Source: CAZGKW01 sp964526295 (GTDB taxonomy: Bacteria; Planctomycetota; Phycisphaerae; FEN-1346). Taken from it: a DNA stretch of 64,000 nucleotides. Position 1 is the first letter of the stretch. Every line of letters starts with the position of its first letter. The DNA lies in assembly GCA_964526295.1 (NCBI GenBank), contig CAZGKW010000011.1:39963-103962 (forward strand). The letters run 5' to 3'. Below the pieces are notes generated by a model, which ran no database searches, had not been told where the DNA came from, and saw nothing but the letters and a program-made list of their open reading frames with translations. This document shows positions 7,686 to 17,618 of the stretch, piece by piece. The translations under genes were made by a program, and so were the position numbers.

Positions 7686-9401
7686 TCAGTCCTTTTTCAG
7701 GCGTTTGCGGAGCTGCTTCTCGGTGCGGGTGTTGAGGACGTCCTTCTTCTCGAGCCAACCCCGGCGGGCGACGCCGACGGCGAACCGCATGAAGTCGAGG
7801 TCCGACAGCTTGTGGGCGTCCGTGCCGAGGGTGAACTCCACGCCCGCCTCGCGGGCCCGCTTGACGTGGGTGTCGGGCAGGTCCAGCCGGTCGGGCTGCC
7901 CGTTGATCTCGATCCGGACGCCGTGTGCGACGCAGGCCTCGAAGATGCGGTCCATGTCGAGCGGGATGGGGTCGCGCCCGCCGATGATCCGCCCCAGGGG
8001 GTGCCCGAGGCAGTGAACGACGCCGCTCTTGATGGCCGAGAGGTACCGCTCGGTCATTTTGTCCTTGCCGAGGTTGCGGTCGTAGTGGATGCTGGCGACG
8101 ACCCAGTCCATCTCTTCCAGGGTCTTCTCCTCCAGGTCCAGCTTGCCGCTCTTCAGGATGTCGACCTCGATGCCGGCCATGAGCCAAAGCTTGTCGATAT
8201 GCGAATCGACGTCGCGGATGGCGTCGGCGTGCTTCCGGGCCGCATCGTCGTCGAGCCCTTTGGCCATCGTCACGCGCTTGGAGTGGTCGGTGATGGCGAA
8301 GTACTGGTAGCCCTTTTCGGCGGCGGCCTGGGCCATCTCCCGGATCGAGTTGGCCCCGTCGGTGGCGTCGGTGTGGGCCTGGAGGTCGCCGCGGACGTGG
8401 TCGAGCTCCACGAGGTCGGGCAGCTCGTCGGCTTCGGCGGCCTCGATCTCGCCCCGGTCCTCCCGCAGCTCGGGCGGGACCCAGGGCAGGTTCAGCCGGT
8501 GGTAGACGGCCTCCTCGGTCTTGCCGGCGAGGGGCTGGTCGCCCTTCGTCAGGCCGTACTCGTTGAGCTTCCAGTCGCGGTCGACGGCCCGCTTGCGGAG
8601 CTTGATGTTGTGGGCCTTCGAGCCGGTGAAGTAGATCAGGGCCGCCCCGAAGCTGGCCGGATCGAAGTATCGAAAATCGATCTGGAGCCCGCTCGACAGG
8701 CGCACCGAGACCTTCTCCTTGCCGCGGCTCAGGACCTCGTCGATCTCGCGGCACTCGAGGACCGCCTCGGTGGCCTCGTCGCGGTCGGAGGCGTGGACCA
8801 GGATGTCGAGGTCGCCGACCGTCTCCTTGCGGCGGCGGAAACTGCCCGCCACCTCGTACCGCTCGACGGCGTCGATCTTGTCGAGGTGGCGGGTGATCGA
8901 TTCGACGTGGTCGGCGGCGGCCTTGTACAGGTACCGGCCGGCCGTCGCTTCGAGCGTCTTCAGGCCCTTGAGGAGGTCCTGCTCGGTCTTGGCACCGAAG
9001 CCGTCGAGGTCGCGGACCTTCTCGCCCTCGCAGGCCTTCTTCAGGTCGTCGAGCGACACGATGCCCAGCTTCTGGTGAAGCTGCATGACCTTGCGGGGGC
9101 CGAGGTTGGGGACCCGCATCAGCTCCACGAGGCCCGGCGGGACCTTCTCCCGCATCTCCCTGAGTCGCTCGCAGGAGCCGGTCTCCAGGATCTCGTGGAC
9201 CTTCTCGGCGGTGCTCTCGCCGATGTTCGGCAGGTCCGAGAGGTCTTCGCCCCCCTCGACGAGGTCTTCGAGCCGCTCCGAGAGGTCCCGCACGGTCCGG
9301 GCGGCCGAGCGGTAGGAGCGGATGCGGAACTCGTTGCCGCCCGACAGCTCGATCAGGTCGGCGATCTCGTCGAAGATGTCGGCAACCTGGGCATTCTCCA
9401 T
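7686..9401 (-). CDS. polX: DNA polymerase/3'-5' exonuclease PolX
   Basis: This 571-residue protein is a family-X DNA polymerase fused to a PHP phosphoesterase domain, the normal bacterial PolX plan and length. Helix-hairpin-helix repeats (LPNIGESTAEKVHEI, VPNLGPRKVMQLH, LDGFGAKTEQDLL) precede the palm motif GSFRRRKETVGDLDILV with catalytic aspartates. The PHP part shows DLQAHTDATDG, AITDHS, GIEVDIL, SIHYD, CLGHPLGR and LGTDAH, the metal-binding motifs for 3'-5' exonuclease and AP-endonuclease activities in base-excision repair. The start MENAQ at 9401 follows GGGAGG; the frame is open to 9467 but has no better site. It is the first gene of the leftward run. Confidence 0.95.
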   Translation of the reverse strand: MENAQVADIFDEIADLIELSGGNEFRIRSYRSAARTVRDLSERLEDLVEGGEDLSDLPNIGESTAEKVHEILETGSCERLREMREKVPPGLVELMRVPNLGPRKVMQLHQKLGIVSLDDLKKACEGEKVRDLDGFGAKTEQDLLKGLKTLEATAGRYLYKAAADHVESITRHLDKIDAVERYEVAGSFRRRKETVGDLDILVHASDRDEATEAVLECREIDEVLSRGKEKVSVRLSSGLQIDFRYFDPASFGAALIYFTGSKAHNIKLRKRAVDRDWKLNEYGLTKGDQPLAGKTEEAVYHRLNLPWVPPELREDRGEIEAAEADELPDLVELDHVRGDLQAHTDATDGANSIREMAQAAAEKGYQYFAITDHSKRVTMAKGLDDDAARKHADAIRDVDSHIDKLWLMAGIEVDILKSGKLDLEEKTLEEMDWVVASIHYDRNLGKDKMTERYLSAIKSGVVHCLGHPLGRIIGGRDPIPLDMDRIFEACVAHGVRIEINGQPDRLDLPDTHVKRAREAGVEFTLGTDAHKLSDLDFMRFAVGVARRGWLEKKDVLNTRTEKQLRKRLKKD

Positions 9402-9724
9402 GGCCGGACCTCCCGTGATGCCGGGCCCCCACCCGCCTGTCGCAGCTCGGGCACACGCCGGCGGCATTCGTCCCGGCCGCGCATGCCTCCATTATAGCTC
9501 GGCGGACGGGGCCGCCGGGCAGCCCACGCAAGTCGGGCCCGTGACGCCGGATGGGTGCGCGGCCGCGTCTTTCCATCTTCCTGCCGGGGGGTGGCGATCG
9601 CTATCGGCGCCACTCGCGGCAGACCGTGGCCCGAACTATGAATCCTGGGTGGGTAGTTTCCCGGGGACATCGAGCGGGTGCAAGGGCGAGGTACGCCCCG
9701 CACGGACTCGGGCAAGACGCGGCG
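9402..9724. other. Intergenic region upstream of polX
   Basis: These 323 bases separate the polX start from the stop of the upstream minus-strand operon. Apart from a possible -10 box at 9491-9496, I see no gene, RNA or clear terminator hairpin. Confidence 0.5.
9491..9496 (-). promoter_or_regulatory. Possible -10 box for polX
   Basis: The complement reads TATAAT about 90 bases upstream of the polX start, inside a very GC-rich spacer. No convincing -35 box lies 16-18 bases upstream, so this is a weak prediction. Confidence 0.3.
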
Positions 9725-12316
9725 TCAAGAGGCAGGCAGCCGCGACAGGCCCTGGGACCGGTCGGGCCAGGGCGCCGCGTCGGGGCAGATCTCGGCCGCC
9801 AACTCGTACACCCGCCGCACGTGCGGCCAGACGTCGGCCGTGCCCGCCGGGCGGACCGCGCGGTTGCTCTCCATCACGTCCATCAGGACCTGGACGGCCC
9901 GCTCGGCCTCGTCGGCGAGCTCCTGCCCGGCCGCGGCCCGCCGCTCGGGGTCGGCCAGGGCGGCCCGGAGGCGTAGGACCGCCTCGGTGACCTGGAGCCC
10001 CTCGCGGAAGGCCCGGAGCTGCGGGCTGGGGGCCGCCCCGTCCGGGCCGGGCGCGACGAACGGACCGCCGCTCGGATGGATGTTGCCGAAGGGCGCGTAC
10101 CGGCGGATGGGCCCGCGCTGCCGGCCGTCTTCGGCGGGCCAGGACCAGGTGTCGAAGCTCAGGAACCCGGTGCCGGCAAAGTTGGCCGCGATCCGCCCCA
10201 GCGGCGCCATCGTCAGGTAGTCGATGGGGCACGACGTGACGCCGTCGCGCTTCAGGCAGTCGATGGGGGCATCCGGGACGACGGTCCGGCGGGAATAGTT
10301 CCGCCGCACGACGTTGGCGTAGCCGACGACCAGGCCGCCCGGCTGGGTCCGGTCCTCGACGGTCGGGCCCCAGTTGCGGACGCTGCCGCCGTGGGTGACG
10401 ACCCGCCAGTGCACCTCGGGGGCGAGTGCCTTGAAGAAGGCGACGATCTCGGTGTTGGGGAGGTTGTCGCCGCCCGTGCCCCAGAGGAGCCGCGTCCGGT
10501 CCCAGCCGAGGTCCGCCACGACCTTCTTGATGCCCGCCGCGACGGCCGCCCAGGTCGCCTCCGTCCCCGGCTTCGTGTAGACGGGCATCTCGGCCGGCAC
10601 GAGCCGATCGCCCTCGAGCAAGCGGACCTTGATTGTCTCGCACATCCACTTCTCGTCGCCGCCGTCCCGGCCGAAGCCGCGGCGCGACACGTCGTAGTTC
10701 CACACCTGGACCGAGAGGAACCGCGGCGCGGGCGCGTGCCGGTCGTAGAGCTCCAGGTACCGCCGCGCGAAGCGAAAGTCCGGCACGTACCCGCCGCCCT
10801 CCCGGCGGAACACGACCAGGGGCTGGTCGCCGAAGACGTCCTCGGCGAGGACCGGCACGCTCAGCAGGTGGTTGCCGGCATAGCCCATCAGGGCCATCGA
10901 CCGCTCCAGCAGCTCGAAGTGCCTGTCCGACCACAACGCGACACCGTACTGCCGCGCGATCGACTCCGGCGAGTGGAGCAGGCTGACCGACGTGCCGTAG
11001 TCCGCCAGGTCGGGGAGCTTCCAGTCGTAGACGGTCAGCTCGACGGGGACCTCGGCCCGCGGGGGCCGCCGGAGGCCCTCGATGACGAGCGTACCGCGGT
11101 AAAGGCCCGGCGGTGCGTCCTTCGGCACGCGTGCAAGGAGAAAAATGGGCACGATTCGGGCCGCGTCGGGCGGGTTTGCGAGAAGCCGCGGGACCTTCTC
11201 GCCCGCCGTGGCGTAGCCGACCTCGACGCACGCGGCGTCGAGGCTTGCGCCGGCGTCCGTCCTCAAGTCGCTCAGCCTGGCCGAGACGCCCGAAAGCGGC
11301 GCCGCCGCGCTGACCACCGCCTGGCCGGACGACACGCCGCCGGCCGGCGTCGCGAGGCGCACCGGCCACAGCGGCTCCAGCGGGTCGGCACGATCCAGGT
11401 CGACGCCGGGCCGCACGAGGGTGTCGCACGTCCAGACCTGCTGCGGCGGGACGTCGCCGGTGTTCGCCACCAGGCCGTCACCCGCCGGGGCCGTCAGGGA
11501 GATGCCCACCAGGCCGCACGTGCCCCACACGTTCTTGCCGACCCGCGGGTGCCAGGAGCTGCCTTCGACGACGGGCCCGAGCCGCGTGGGGATGGCGGCC
11601 CGATGCAGCTCCAGGGCGAGGACGTTCACTCCCCGCCGAAGCATCCCGGCCGGCAGCTTCACGCGGAGCGTCCGGAACCGCTCGCGGTAGTGCCCGAGGA
11701 GCTCGCCGCGGGGTTCCTTGCCGCGTCCGAGGGGTTTCAGGGGCATGCCGTCCGGCCCGGCGAAGACCTCCGGCTCGTAGTCTACGGCGAGCGTCAACGG
11801 CTCGACGTTTCCGGGCGGCATGTGGCCGCGTGCGACCTCCCGGCCGTTCAGGTAGACGACGACCCCGCCGCGGTACGTCAGGTCCAGCGTGAGCGGCCCG
11901 GCCTTCGCGGGGTCGGTGACGCCGAATCGGGTCCGGGCACAGAGGAGGTAGATCTCGGCGGCCGCTCCGCCGCCGTATCCGCCGAAGGGCGGCCCCGCCA
12001 GGCGCCGCCAGCCGGAATCGTCGAACTCGAGCGCGTCCCAGCCGTCCGGTGGCGGGGGCGTCGGCTCCGTGAAGCTGTTCCGGACCCACCGCGTGCCGCC
12101 CTTCGGGATGGGGTGCCCCCCGCCGAGGTCGTACTGCCCGTCGGTGACCGTGGCGGGCGTCCGCCAGGCGGCGTGGAACCGCCAGAAGGAGCCGTCGTTC
12201 AAGACCTCGAAGCCGCCGGCCCCGCCGCCCGGCTCCGCCGCGCCGAGTGCGACACCCGGCACCAGGCCCAACATAAACGCCGCAACACACGTCGCCCGGA
12301 TCGCCTTCACTTTCAT
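9725..12316 (-). CDS. Secreted glycoside-hydrolase-like protein (DUF4091/GH123-like)
   Basis: This 863-residue protein starts with a signal peptide (MKVKAIRATCVAAFMLGLVP, cleavage near GVALGA). Residues 30-280 are beta-rich, with WDALEFDDSGWRRLAGPPFG and TYRGGVVVYLNGREVARGHM, the usual look of a galactose-binding-like sandwich that binds sugars. The C-terminal half has TIM-barrel-like stretches (YTKPGTEATWAAVAAGIKKV, GTGGDNLPNTEIVAFF) like those in DUF4091/GH123-type proteins. It is therefore likely an exported carbohydrate-active enzyme; no substrate or catalytic pair can be named with confidence. Its ATG at 12316 overlaps the stop of the dehydrogenase gene as ATGA, with GGGGAG upstream, so the genes are coupled. 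Confidence 0.7.
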   Translation of the reverse strand: MKVKAIRATCVAAFMLGLVPGVALGAAEPGGGAGGFEVLNDGSFWRFHAAWRTPATVTDGQYDLGGGHPIPKGGTRWVRNSFTEPTPPPPDGWDALEFDDSGWRRLAGPPFGGYGGGAAAEIYLLCARTRFGVTDPAKAGPLTLDLTYRGGVVVYLNGREVARGHMPPGNVEPLTLAVDYEPEVFAGPDGMPLKPLGRGKEPRGELLGHYRERFRTLRVKLPAGMLRRGVNVLALELHRAAIPTRLGPVVEGSSWHPRVGKNVWGTCGLVGISLTAPAGDGLVANTGDVPPQQVWTCDTLVRPGVDLDRADPLEPLWPVRLATPAGGVSSGQAVVSAAAPLSGVSARLSDLRTDAGASLDAACVEVGYATAGEKVPRLLANPPDAARIVPIFLLARVPKDAPPGLYRGTLVIEGLRRPPRAEVPVELTVYDWKLPDLADYGTSVSLLHSPESIARQYGVALWSDRHFELLERSMALMGYAGNHLLSVPVLAEDVFGDQPLVVFRREGGGYVPDFRFARRYLELYDRHAPAPRFLSVQVWNYDVSRRGFGRDGGDEKWMCETIKVRLLEGDRLVPAEMPVYTKPGTEATWAAVAAGIKKVVADLGWDRTRLLWGTGGDNLPNTEIVAFFKALAPEVHWRVVTHGGSVRNWGPTVEDRTQPGGLVVGYANVVRRNYSRRTVVPDAPIDCLKRDGVTSCPIDYLTMAPLGRIAANFAGTGFLSFDTWSWPAEDGRQRGPIRRYAPFGNIHPSGGPFVAPGPDGAAPSPQLRAFREGLQVTEAVLRLRAALADPERRAAAGQELADEAERAVQVLMDVMESNRAVRPAGTADVWPHVRRVYELAAEICPDAAPWPDRSQGLSRLPAS

Positions 12317-13329
12317 GCTGCTCCCCAGCTTGCTCCCGAGATCTGCGTCCAGTCGAACGCGACGGTCAGCCCGTCGATCCGCTTCTCGAGGACCGCCTCG
12401 TAGGCCGACTGGCAGTCCGCCGGGTCGGCCATCGTGTGCAGGCCGTTGACGTTGACGGCCCCCGAAGCGAGAAACCCGAGGGCACGCTCCATGTTTCCCC
12501 AAATGCTCGGCTTGCCCGTGCCGTCGGGGTAGCGGGGCACCTGCCACTCCGTGCCGGACCGCATCGTCGCCACCGCCCGGAAGACGGCCTTATAGGCGTC
12601 GTGGGCGAGGGCGTCGGTCTTGGCGGACATCGGGACGCCGACCAGGACGATCTCGCCGCCCTTCCGAAGACACCACGTCGCGTCGACCACGGCCCGCTCG
12701 TGGGCGCTGCACTCCAGGACCAGCCCGACCTTGCCCCGCCACGCCGGATCGTCCACCGGCACGGCCGGCAGGACCGTCTCGATTCCGTGCTCGACGGCGA
12801 TCCGTCGGCGGGCCTCGACGGGCTCGACGCCGACGACGCGGTAGCCCGCCATGCGAAAGAGCTGGGCCCCCAGCAGGCCGACCAGGCCCAACCCCACGAC
12901 CATCACGGTCTCAGGCGGGCGGACGGCCGTCGTGCTGTACGTGCTGAACGTCACGTTCATGATGCGGGCGTACGGGGCCTTCACGGGCTCGAGGCCCTCC
13001 GGAACGGGCAGACACGCCCGCCGCTCGACCCGCTGACACCCCTGGTGGGGCCCGGCACAGAAGATGAGGTCGCCCGCCTGAAGGTCGTCGACCTCCTCGC
13101 CGGTCTCCTCGACCTCGGCGACGGCGGCGTAGCCGGGCGTCGCGGGGAAGCTGCCCCAGCCGGCGCCTGCCCGGTCGTACTCGCCGAGGAAGATGTTGAG
13201 CTCCGTGCCGGGGCTGATCAGCGTGTAGAGCGTCCGGGCCGAGACCACCGCCGGGGCTACGCCCGAGGTGTCCCGCTCGACGTCGGCCAGCTCGCAGGCC
13301 CGCTCGGCCGTGATCCGAACGGCCTTCAT
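12313..13329 (-). CDS. MDR-family (zinc-type alcohol dehydrogenase-like) oxidoreductase
   Basis: This 338-residue protein has the medium-chain dehydrogenase plan: a GroES-like N-terminal domain with LYTLISPGTELNIFLGEY and GYAAVAEVEETG, then a Rossmann domain with VMVVGLGLVGLLGAQLFRMA (GxGxxG, NAD(P) binding). The structural-zinc cysteine cluster is missing, as in many sugar-dehydrogenase-like or BchC-like members. It probably oxidises a sugar or polyol hydroxyl. It lies 17 bases after the isomerase-like gene and overlaps the secreted glycosidase-like gene by four bases, which points to catabolism of a sugar released outside the cell (inference). Confidence 0.82.
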   Translation of the reverse strand: MKAVRITAERACELADVERDTSGVAPAVVSARTLYTLISPGTELNIFLGEYDRAGAGWGSFPATPGYAAVAEVEETGEEVDDLQAGDLIFCAGPHQGCQRVERRACLPVPEGLEPVKAPYARIMNVTFSTYSTTAVRPPETVMVVGLGLVGLLGAQLFRMAGYRVVGVEPVEARRRIAVEHGIETVLPAVPVDDPAWRGKVGLVLECSAHERAVVDATWCLRKGGEIVLVGVPMSAKTDALAHDAYKAVFRAVATMRSGTEWQVPRYPDGTGKPSIWGNMERALGFLASGAVNVNGLHTMADPADCQSAYEAVLEKRIDGLTVAFDWTQISGASWGAA

Positions 13330-13346
13330 GGTGGCTCTTTCGGTGC

Positions 13347-14186
13347 TCAAAGGTCGATCCTTTCCTTCTGTGCCAGGCCGCGGAGGTGCTCGGCGGCCAG
13401 GGCATATTCCTCCGCGTTCGGCAGGTGCTCGAGCATCACCGGCGTGTCGTCGGGCAGGCGGGACGCCTCCCGCAGGAGGGTCGCCAGGTCGAGGCGCCCC
13501 GTCCCGGGGCGGCACTCGTCGATGTGCACGAGCTGCTTCTGGGACATCGTCACGTCCTTGACGTGCACGCTCCTGACGTGCGGGCCGAGCATGCGAAACA
13601 GCTCCCGCACGATCCGCGAGTTGTCGTAAAACCGGGACGGGCCGGAGATGACGTTCACCGGGTCGAGGTGGACGGCGAAGGCCTTCCGGTCGACGGCGTC
13701 GATGAGAGCGAGGTACTGCTCGGACGAATCGGGGAAGACCCACGGCTTCATCTCCAGGGTGTAGCACGTGCGGGTCGGGCGGACGGCGTCGATGATGGCC
13801 CGGAGACCCTCCACGAGCAGGTCGAAGGCGTCCCGGGAGAAGTTCTCCGGGTGCCAGCCGTTCCAGGGCTCGCCCGCGCGGCTGCCGGCGATGTTGACGC
13901 AGCACCTCGCACCCACCCGGTCGGCCAGGGCCAGCGAGGCCGCGCAGCTCGCGACGGCCTCCTTCCGGGCCGCCTCGTCGGGGTGGAGCGTGTTATTGCG
14001 CCAGGCGCCGACCTCGGCCATGACCAGGCCGGCCGCTTCGGCGGCGTCGGCATAGGCCCGGCAGGTGGCCTCGTCGGCATCGGGCTTCAGGGGGCAGTAG
14101 GCCGCCCGCCATCCGGCCCGCTTGACGGCCTCGGCCCACGCCTCCGGCCCGTCGAACTCACCGTAGATCGGTCCGCCCAGTCTCAT
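13347..14186 (-). CDS. Sugar phosphate isomerase/epimerase-like TIM-barrel protein
   Basis: This 279-residue protein fits the xylose-isomerase-like (AP endonuclease 2) TIM-barrel superfamily. The expected metal and substrate residues occur in order: Glu in YTLEMKPWVFP, His and Asp in VHLDPVNVI, His in RSVHVKDV and Glu in MLEHLPNAEEY. The ATG at 14186 follows AAAGGGA. Members act on ketoses or keto-inositols, but this one's substrate cannot be told. It is the first gene of a three-gene minus-strand operon. Confidence 0.82.
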   Translation of the reverse strand: MRLGGPIYGEFDGPEAWAEAVKRAGWRAAYCPLKPDADEATCRAYADAAEAAGLVMAEVGAWRNNTLHPDEAARKEAVASCAASLALADRVGARCCVNIAGSRAGEPWNGWHPENFSRDAFDLLVEGLRAIIDAVRPTRTCYTLEMKPWVFPDSSEQYLALIDAVDRKAFAVHLDPVNVISGPSRFYDNSRIVRELFRMLGPHVRSVHVKDVTMSQKQLVHIDECRPGTGRLDLATLLREASRLPDDTPVMLEHLPNAEEYALAAEHLRGLAQKERIDL

Positions 14187-14472
14187 GCTTCGGTCCCTTT
14201 CGATTCCCGAGGCGCTGCGGCGACTCGCCGGCGCTTCTCCTACCCTACCGGCTGGGGCCCCCGGCGTCACGCGTTCTCTCGTTCGCCCGCAGTGGCCGCA
14301 TCGCGTCACCGTCCTGCCCGCCTCGGCGATATACCCCCGTAACCACGCCGGGACGCCGCGGTTTACCCCTATTAGCCATCCGGGGAGGGGGTGCCCTACC
14401 GGTCCGACCCACCCGCGGACCCCCTGTTGGGGGGGGGACTGGCACGGCCGGGATGCCTGTGGAGTGCCGACC
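14187..14472. other. Divergent intergenic region
   Basis: These 286 bases lie between two divergently read genes and so must hold both promoters. The sequence is G/C-rich with homopolymer runs of G and C; no sigma-70-like box pair stands out on either strand. Confidence 0.4.
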
Positions 14473-17400
14473 ATGACGACGAGGCCGACGACCCGCCGAA
14501 CGTCGCGGCTCGCGCTGAGAGCGCTTGCCCTGGGCGCAGCGTTCGCCCTCGCCGCACCCGGCGCCCGCGCCGGCGGCTTCAGCGGCGAGATGGACGTCGT
14601 CCTCCGCGATTGTCTCACGGACGGTCCCGACGCCGTCGACCTGCCGGCCGGCGGCAACCTCTTCCTCCATCTGGAGGCCGAGGATGGGCAGTGGAAGCGG
14701 GTCTGGGGCAAGGGACTGACCATCTCGGAGCACCCGGGCCTGGTCGAGTCGGCCGAGGTCACCGACGAGGGCGTCCGCCTCAAGGTCGGTATGCTGATCC
14801 TGGGCGACTTCTGGGTCAAGGGCGAGTGGCCCGCCGCCTACGAGATCACCCTCGACCGGCGGGACGACGGGACGCTCGCGGGCCGGTACGAGGGCCACTT
14901 CGCGGGCCACGCCCGGAGCGGCGAGGCCGAGGGGGACCTCTTCGGCCCCCGGCCCGTCCGCGAGGGGTTCAAGCCGCCCGCCATGGACGAGCACCCCCGG
15001 GTCCTCTTCCGCAAGGCCGACATCCCGCGCCTCAAGGCGAAGCTCGACACGCCCTTCGGCCGCCGCTACCGCGAGCGGGCCGAGGCGTCCGGCGACATGA
15101 TCAGCCTCGGCGTCCTGTACCAGTTGACCGGCGACCCCGCCTACGCCGACAGGGCCCGGGCAGTCATCGAGGCGGAGTACCGCACCGGCGGGGACGACGA
15201 GATCCCCGTTTACGGGTTCGGCTCGGGCGGGTTCGGCCACGACATCTTCCGAACGGCGGTGGCGTACGACCTGTGCCGGGACGCCTGGCCGGCCGCGTTC
15301 AACACGTGGCTTCGGACCCAGTTCGAGGCGTTCACGGAGCGGCAGCAGCACGTGCTGATGACCTCGCACGCGAACTACCACCCGTGCAGCAACTACTACG
15401 GCCCCGGCCGGGGGGTGCCGGGGGTCGTCTCGATGGTCCTGTGGGGGGACAAGGGCCCCGCGCCCCCGCCGCCGCGCGACCCCGTCGAGCGGGCCTGGCC
15501 GGTTCGCCCGCCGCCGGATTACGCCCCCGCCGCGGGGGCCGAGGTCGTCGACTTCGAGGCGGGCCGGACGCCCAACCGATGGATCTGGACGGGCCTCCTG
15601 CCCTACGAGTGCAGTCGCGACGTCCTGGCGAAGCTCGGCGGCTACGCCGGGGCCCGGCCGACGGTCGGCACGACGACCGAATACACCGTCAAGAGCGGCA
15701 CGTGGTTCAAGATGGCGGCCCTTAAGTTCGCCCCGCTGCCCGAGGGCGCGGCAACCGGCGACGGCATCGACCTGGGGAAGCTCTCCTCCGACGGCGCGGC
15801 GTCCGTGTCGGCGTGGTTCACCCACGTCCGCGTCGGCCGGGAGCAGGTCCTGAGGCCGGTCCCCGGTCGCGAGGGCGTCCGGGCCTGGATGTCGGGCACC
15901 GAGCTGGAGGCCGACACACTCTACCGCGTGCACCCGGGCGTCCACCCCCTGACGGTCGAGCTGCGGGCGGAGAAGACGGCCGGCGTTCTCGCGCCGCGGC
16001 TCGTGCCGGTCGATACCGAGGCCCAGGGCGGCCCGGTTGGCCTCTACCGCATCCGGGAGGCCCTGTGGCAGGAGGACAAGGCCCTGTGGGACCGGACCGG
16101 CATGGACCCGACGCGACAGCTCTGGCTCGACCGCGGCTGGTTCCAGAACTACCAGCACTACCTCTGGGGGGTCGGCCACGGGGGGTTCATGGCCGAGACG
16201 GGCGGCTACGCCCAGATCTCGAGCTGGTACCCCTCGGTCTACGCGTCGATGTACCCGAACTTCTTCGGGCGGCCCGTCTCGCCGCGACCCGACGTCGACC
16301 ACATCATCCCGCGCCAGATGATGCAGGCTGTCTTCGTCCCCGGGCGCAAGCCCGCCATCCTCAAGCTCAACAGCGCCCTGACCCTCAACCTCCAGTGGAT
16401 GGCGTGCCACTTCCCCATCATTCCCGACCGGTACAAGCCGTCGGCCCTGTGGGCGTGGAACTACCTGGCGGGCGTGACGAAGAAGACGCCGGTCGCGGAG
16501 GTCCTCGACGACGGCAAGCGGACCATCTGGGGCCTGGGCGGCCTGTCGCTGGCCCAGACGTTCCTCCACTACCCGCTCGACATGGGGCCGGTGCACCCCT
16601 CCGAGGGGATGCCCCGCCACTGGCGGGCCGACACGTTCGGCTTCCACGTCTTCCGGTCCGGCTGGGGCGGCGACGACCAGTTCGTCTCGCAGGTCTTCGC
16701 CAAGGCGGCCCCCGTGCGGGGGTGGAACCACCCCAACGCCGCCGGGTTCACTATCTACGGCCTGGGCCACGCCTGGACGGTGGCCCCCGAGGGCCGCAAC
16801 GGCGTCCGCGAGCAGTACTCCGTGGTGCTGCTGCCCGAAGACGAGATCAACCAGAGTTCCTGCGGGCGGATCGTGCACCACGAGGCCCGCCCGGACGGCT
16901 CGGGGAGCCTGACGATCGACCTGGGCGATGTCTATGCCGCCCGGACGCGGGGGTTGTACGACGGGATGTTCTTCCGGCACCCGGAGCGGTTCAAGCCCTC
17001 CGGCATCGCGGGCCTGCGGGCGTTCGGGTTCGACTACAGCGGCACGTGCGGGGCCCCTGCCCTGGTGGTGATCGTGGACCGGATCCGCGGGGGCGGGCGG
17101 CGGCTGTGGACGTGGCAACGGCCGGGCGCCGAGACCGTCACCGACGAGCGGGGCTTCACGCTCCGCTATCCCGACGCGACGATGCGGGCCACCTTCGTCA
17201 GCCCGAAGGCCGTCCGCATCGAGGCTCCGGGGCCGCAGGCCGTCCAGGTGGGCGACCCCCGGCACGGGTTCCACGGCAACGTCAACCGCGTCAAGGCGGT
17301 CGCCGACGGGGCGTCGGCCGAGACCGGCGACGGCGAGAGCTTCTTCGTCGTCCTGACGTTCCAGCCCCAGGCCCCCGGTGATGGCAAGGGGCGGGGCGAA

Positions 17401-17502
17401 GCGCCGCCCGTGACGGTCGAGGGCGACGGCCTGGCCGCCACGGTCAAGGTGGGCGGGCAGACGGTCCGCTTCGACGGCACGCGCGTGGTCTTCGGACCTT
17501 GA
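14473..17502 (+). CDS. Secreted heparinase II/III-like protein A
   Basis: This 1009-residue protein starts with a signal peptide (ALALGAAFALAAPGARAGG). Residues 35-160 form a beta-rich domain (LAGRYEGHFAGHARSGEAEG) that is also seen in two other proteins of this window. A helical-toroid domain follows from EHPRVLFRKADIPRLKAKL, with FRTAVAYDLCRDAWPAAFN. The C-terminal part has HVFRSGWGGDDQFVSQVFAK and GNVN-type beta-sandwich segments, as in heparinase II/III and alginate-lyase-like enzymes. It ends with TVKVGGQTVRFDGTRVVFGP, shared with the other two paralogues. A polysaccharide lyase acting on an acidic glycan outside the cell is likely, but substrate and catalytic residues are not settled. 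The ATG at 14473 has GGAG nine bases upstream. Confidence 0.75.
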   Translation: MTTRPTTRRTSRLALRALALGAAFALAAPGARAGGFSGEMDVVLRDCLTDGPDAVDLPAGGNLFLHLEAEDGQWKRVWGKGLTISEHPGLVESAEVTDEGVRLKVGMLILGDFWVKGEWPAAYEITLDRRDDGTLAGRYEGHFAGHARSGEAEGDLFGPRPVREGFKPPAMDEHPRVLFRKADIPRLKAKLDTPFGRRYRERAEASGDMISLGVLYQLTGDPAYADRARAVIEAEYRTGGDDEIPVYGFGSGGFGHDIFRTAVAYDLCRDAWPAAFNTWLRTQFEAFTERQQHVLMTSHANYHPCSNYYGPGRGVPGVVSMVLWGDKGPAPPPPRDPVERAWPVRPPPDYAPAAGAEVVDFEAGRTPNRWIWTGLLPYECSRDVLAKLGGYAGARPTVGTTTEYTVKSGTWFKMAALKFAPLPEGAATGDGIDLGKLSSDGAASVSAWFTHVRVGREQVLRPVPGREGVRAWMSGTELEADTLYRVHPGVHPLTVELRAEKTAGVLAPRLVPVDTEAQGGPVGLYRIREALWQEDKALWDRTGMDPTRQLWLDRGWFQNYQHYLWGVGHGGFMAETGGYAQISSWYPSVYASMYPNFFGRPVSPRPDVDHIIPRQMMQAVFVPGRKPAILKLNSALTLNLQWMACHFPIIPDRYKPSALWAWNYLAGVTKKTPVAEVLDDGKRTIWGLGGLSLAQTFLHYPLDMGPVHPSEGMPRHWRADTFGFHVFRSGWGGDDQFVSQVFAKAAPVRGWNHPNAAGFTIYGLGHAWTVAPEGRNGVREQYSVVLLPEDEINQSSCGRIVHHEARPDGSGSLTIDLGDVYAARTRGLYDGMFFRHPERFKPSGIAGLRAFGFDYSGTCGAPALVVIVDRIRGGGRRLWTWQRPGAETVTDERGFTLRYPDATMRATFVSPKAVRIEAPGPQAVQVGDPRHGFHGNVNRVKAVADGASAETGDGESFFVVLTFQPQAPGDGKGRGEAPPVTVEGDGLAATVKVGGQTVRFDGTRVVFGP

Positions 17503-17511
17503 AAAGTGGGG

Positions 17512-17596
17512 AAAAAGAGGGGACAGTCACCTTTTTCTGGACCATCGGGCAACTTCTCGGGCGACTGTGGGCGGAAAAGGTGGCTGTCCCACTTTT
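17512..17596. repeat. REP-like inverted repeat pair
   Basis: Two imperfect copies in opposite orientation, GGGACAGTCACCTTTTT at about 17520-17536 and the complement of GGGACAGCCACCTTTT at about 17575-17590, flank a short spacer between heparinase-like A and exbB. The pattern matches REP/BIME-type elements mobilised in trans by RAYT transposases, and one RAYT relic is present in this window. The folded RNA could also slow or end transcription between the two genes. Confidence 0.6.
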
Positions 17597-17618
17597 CACT
17601 TCGATGAAAGGAGAGAGC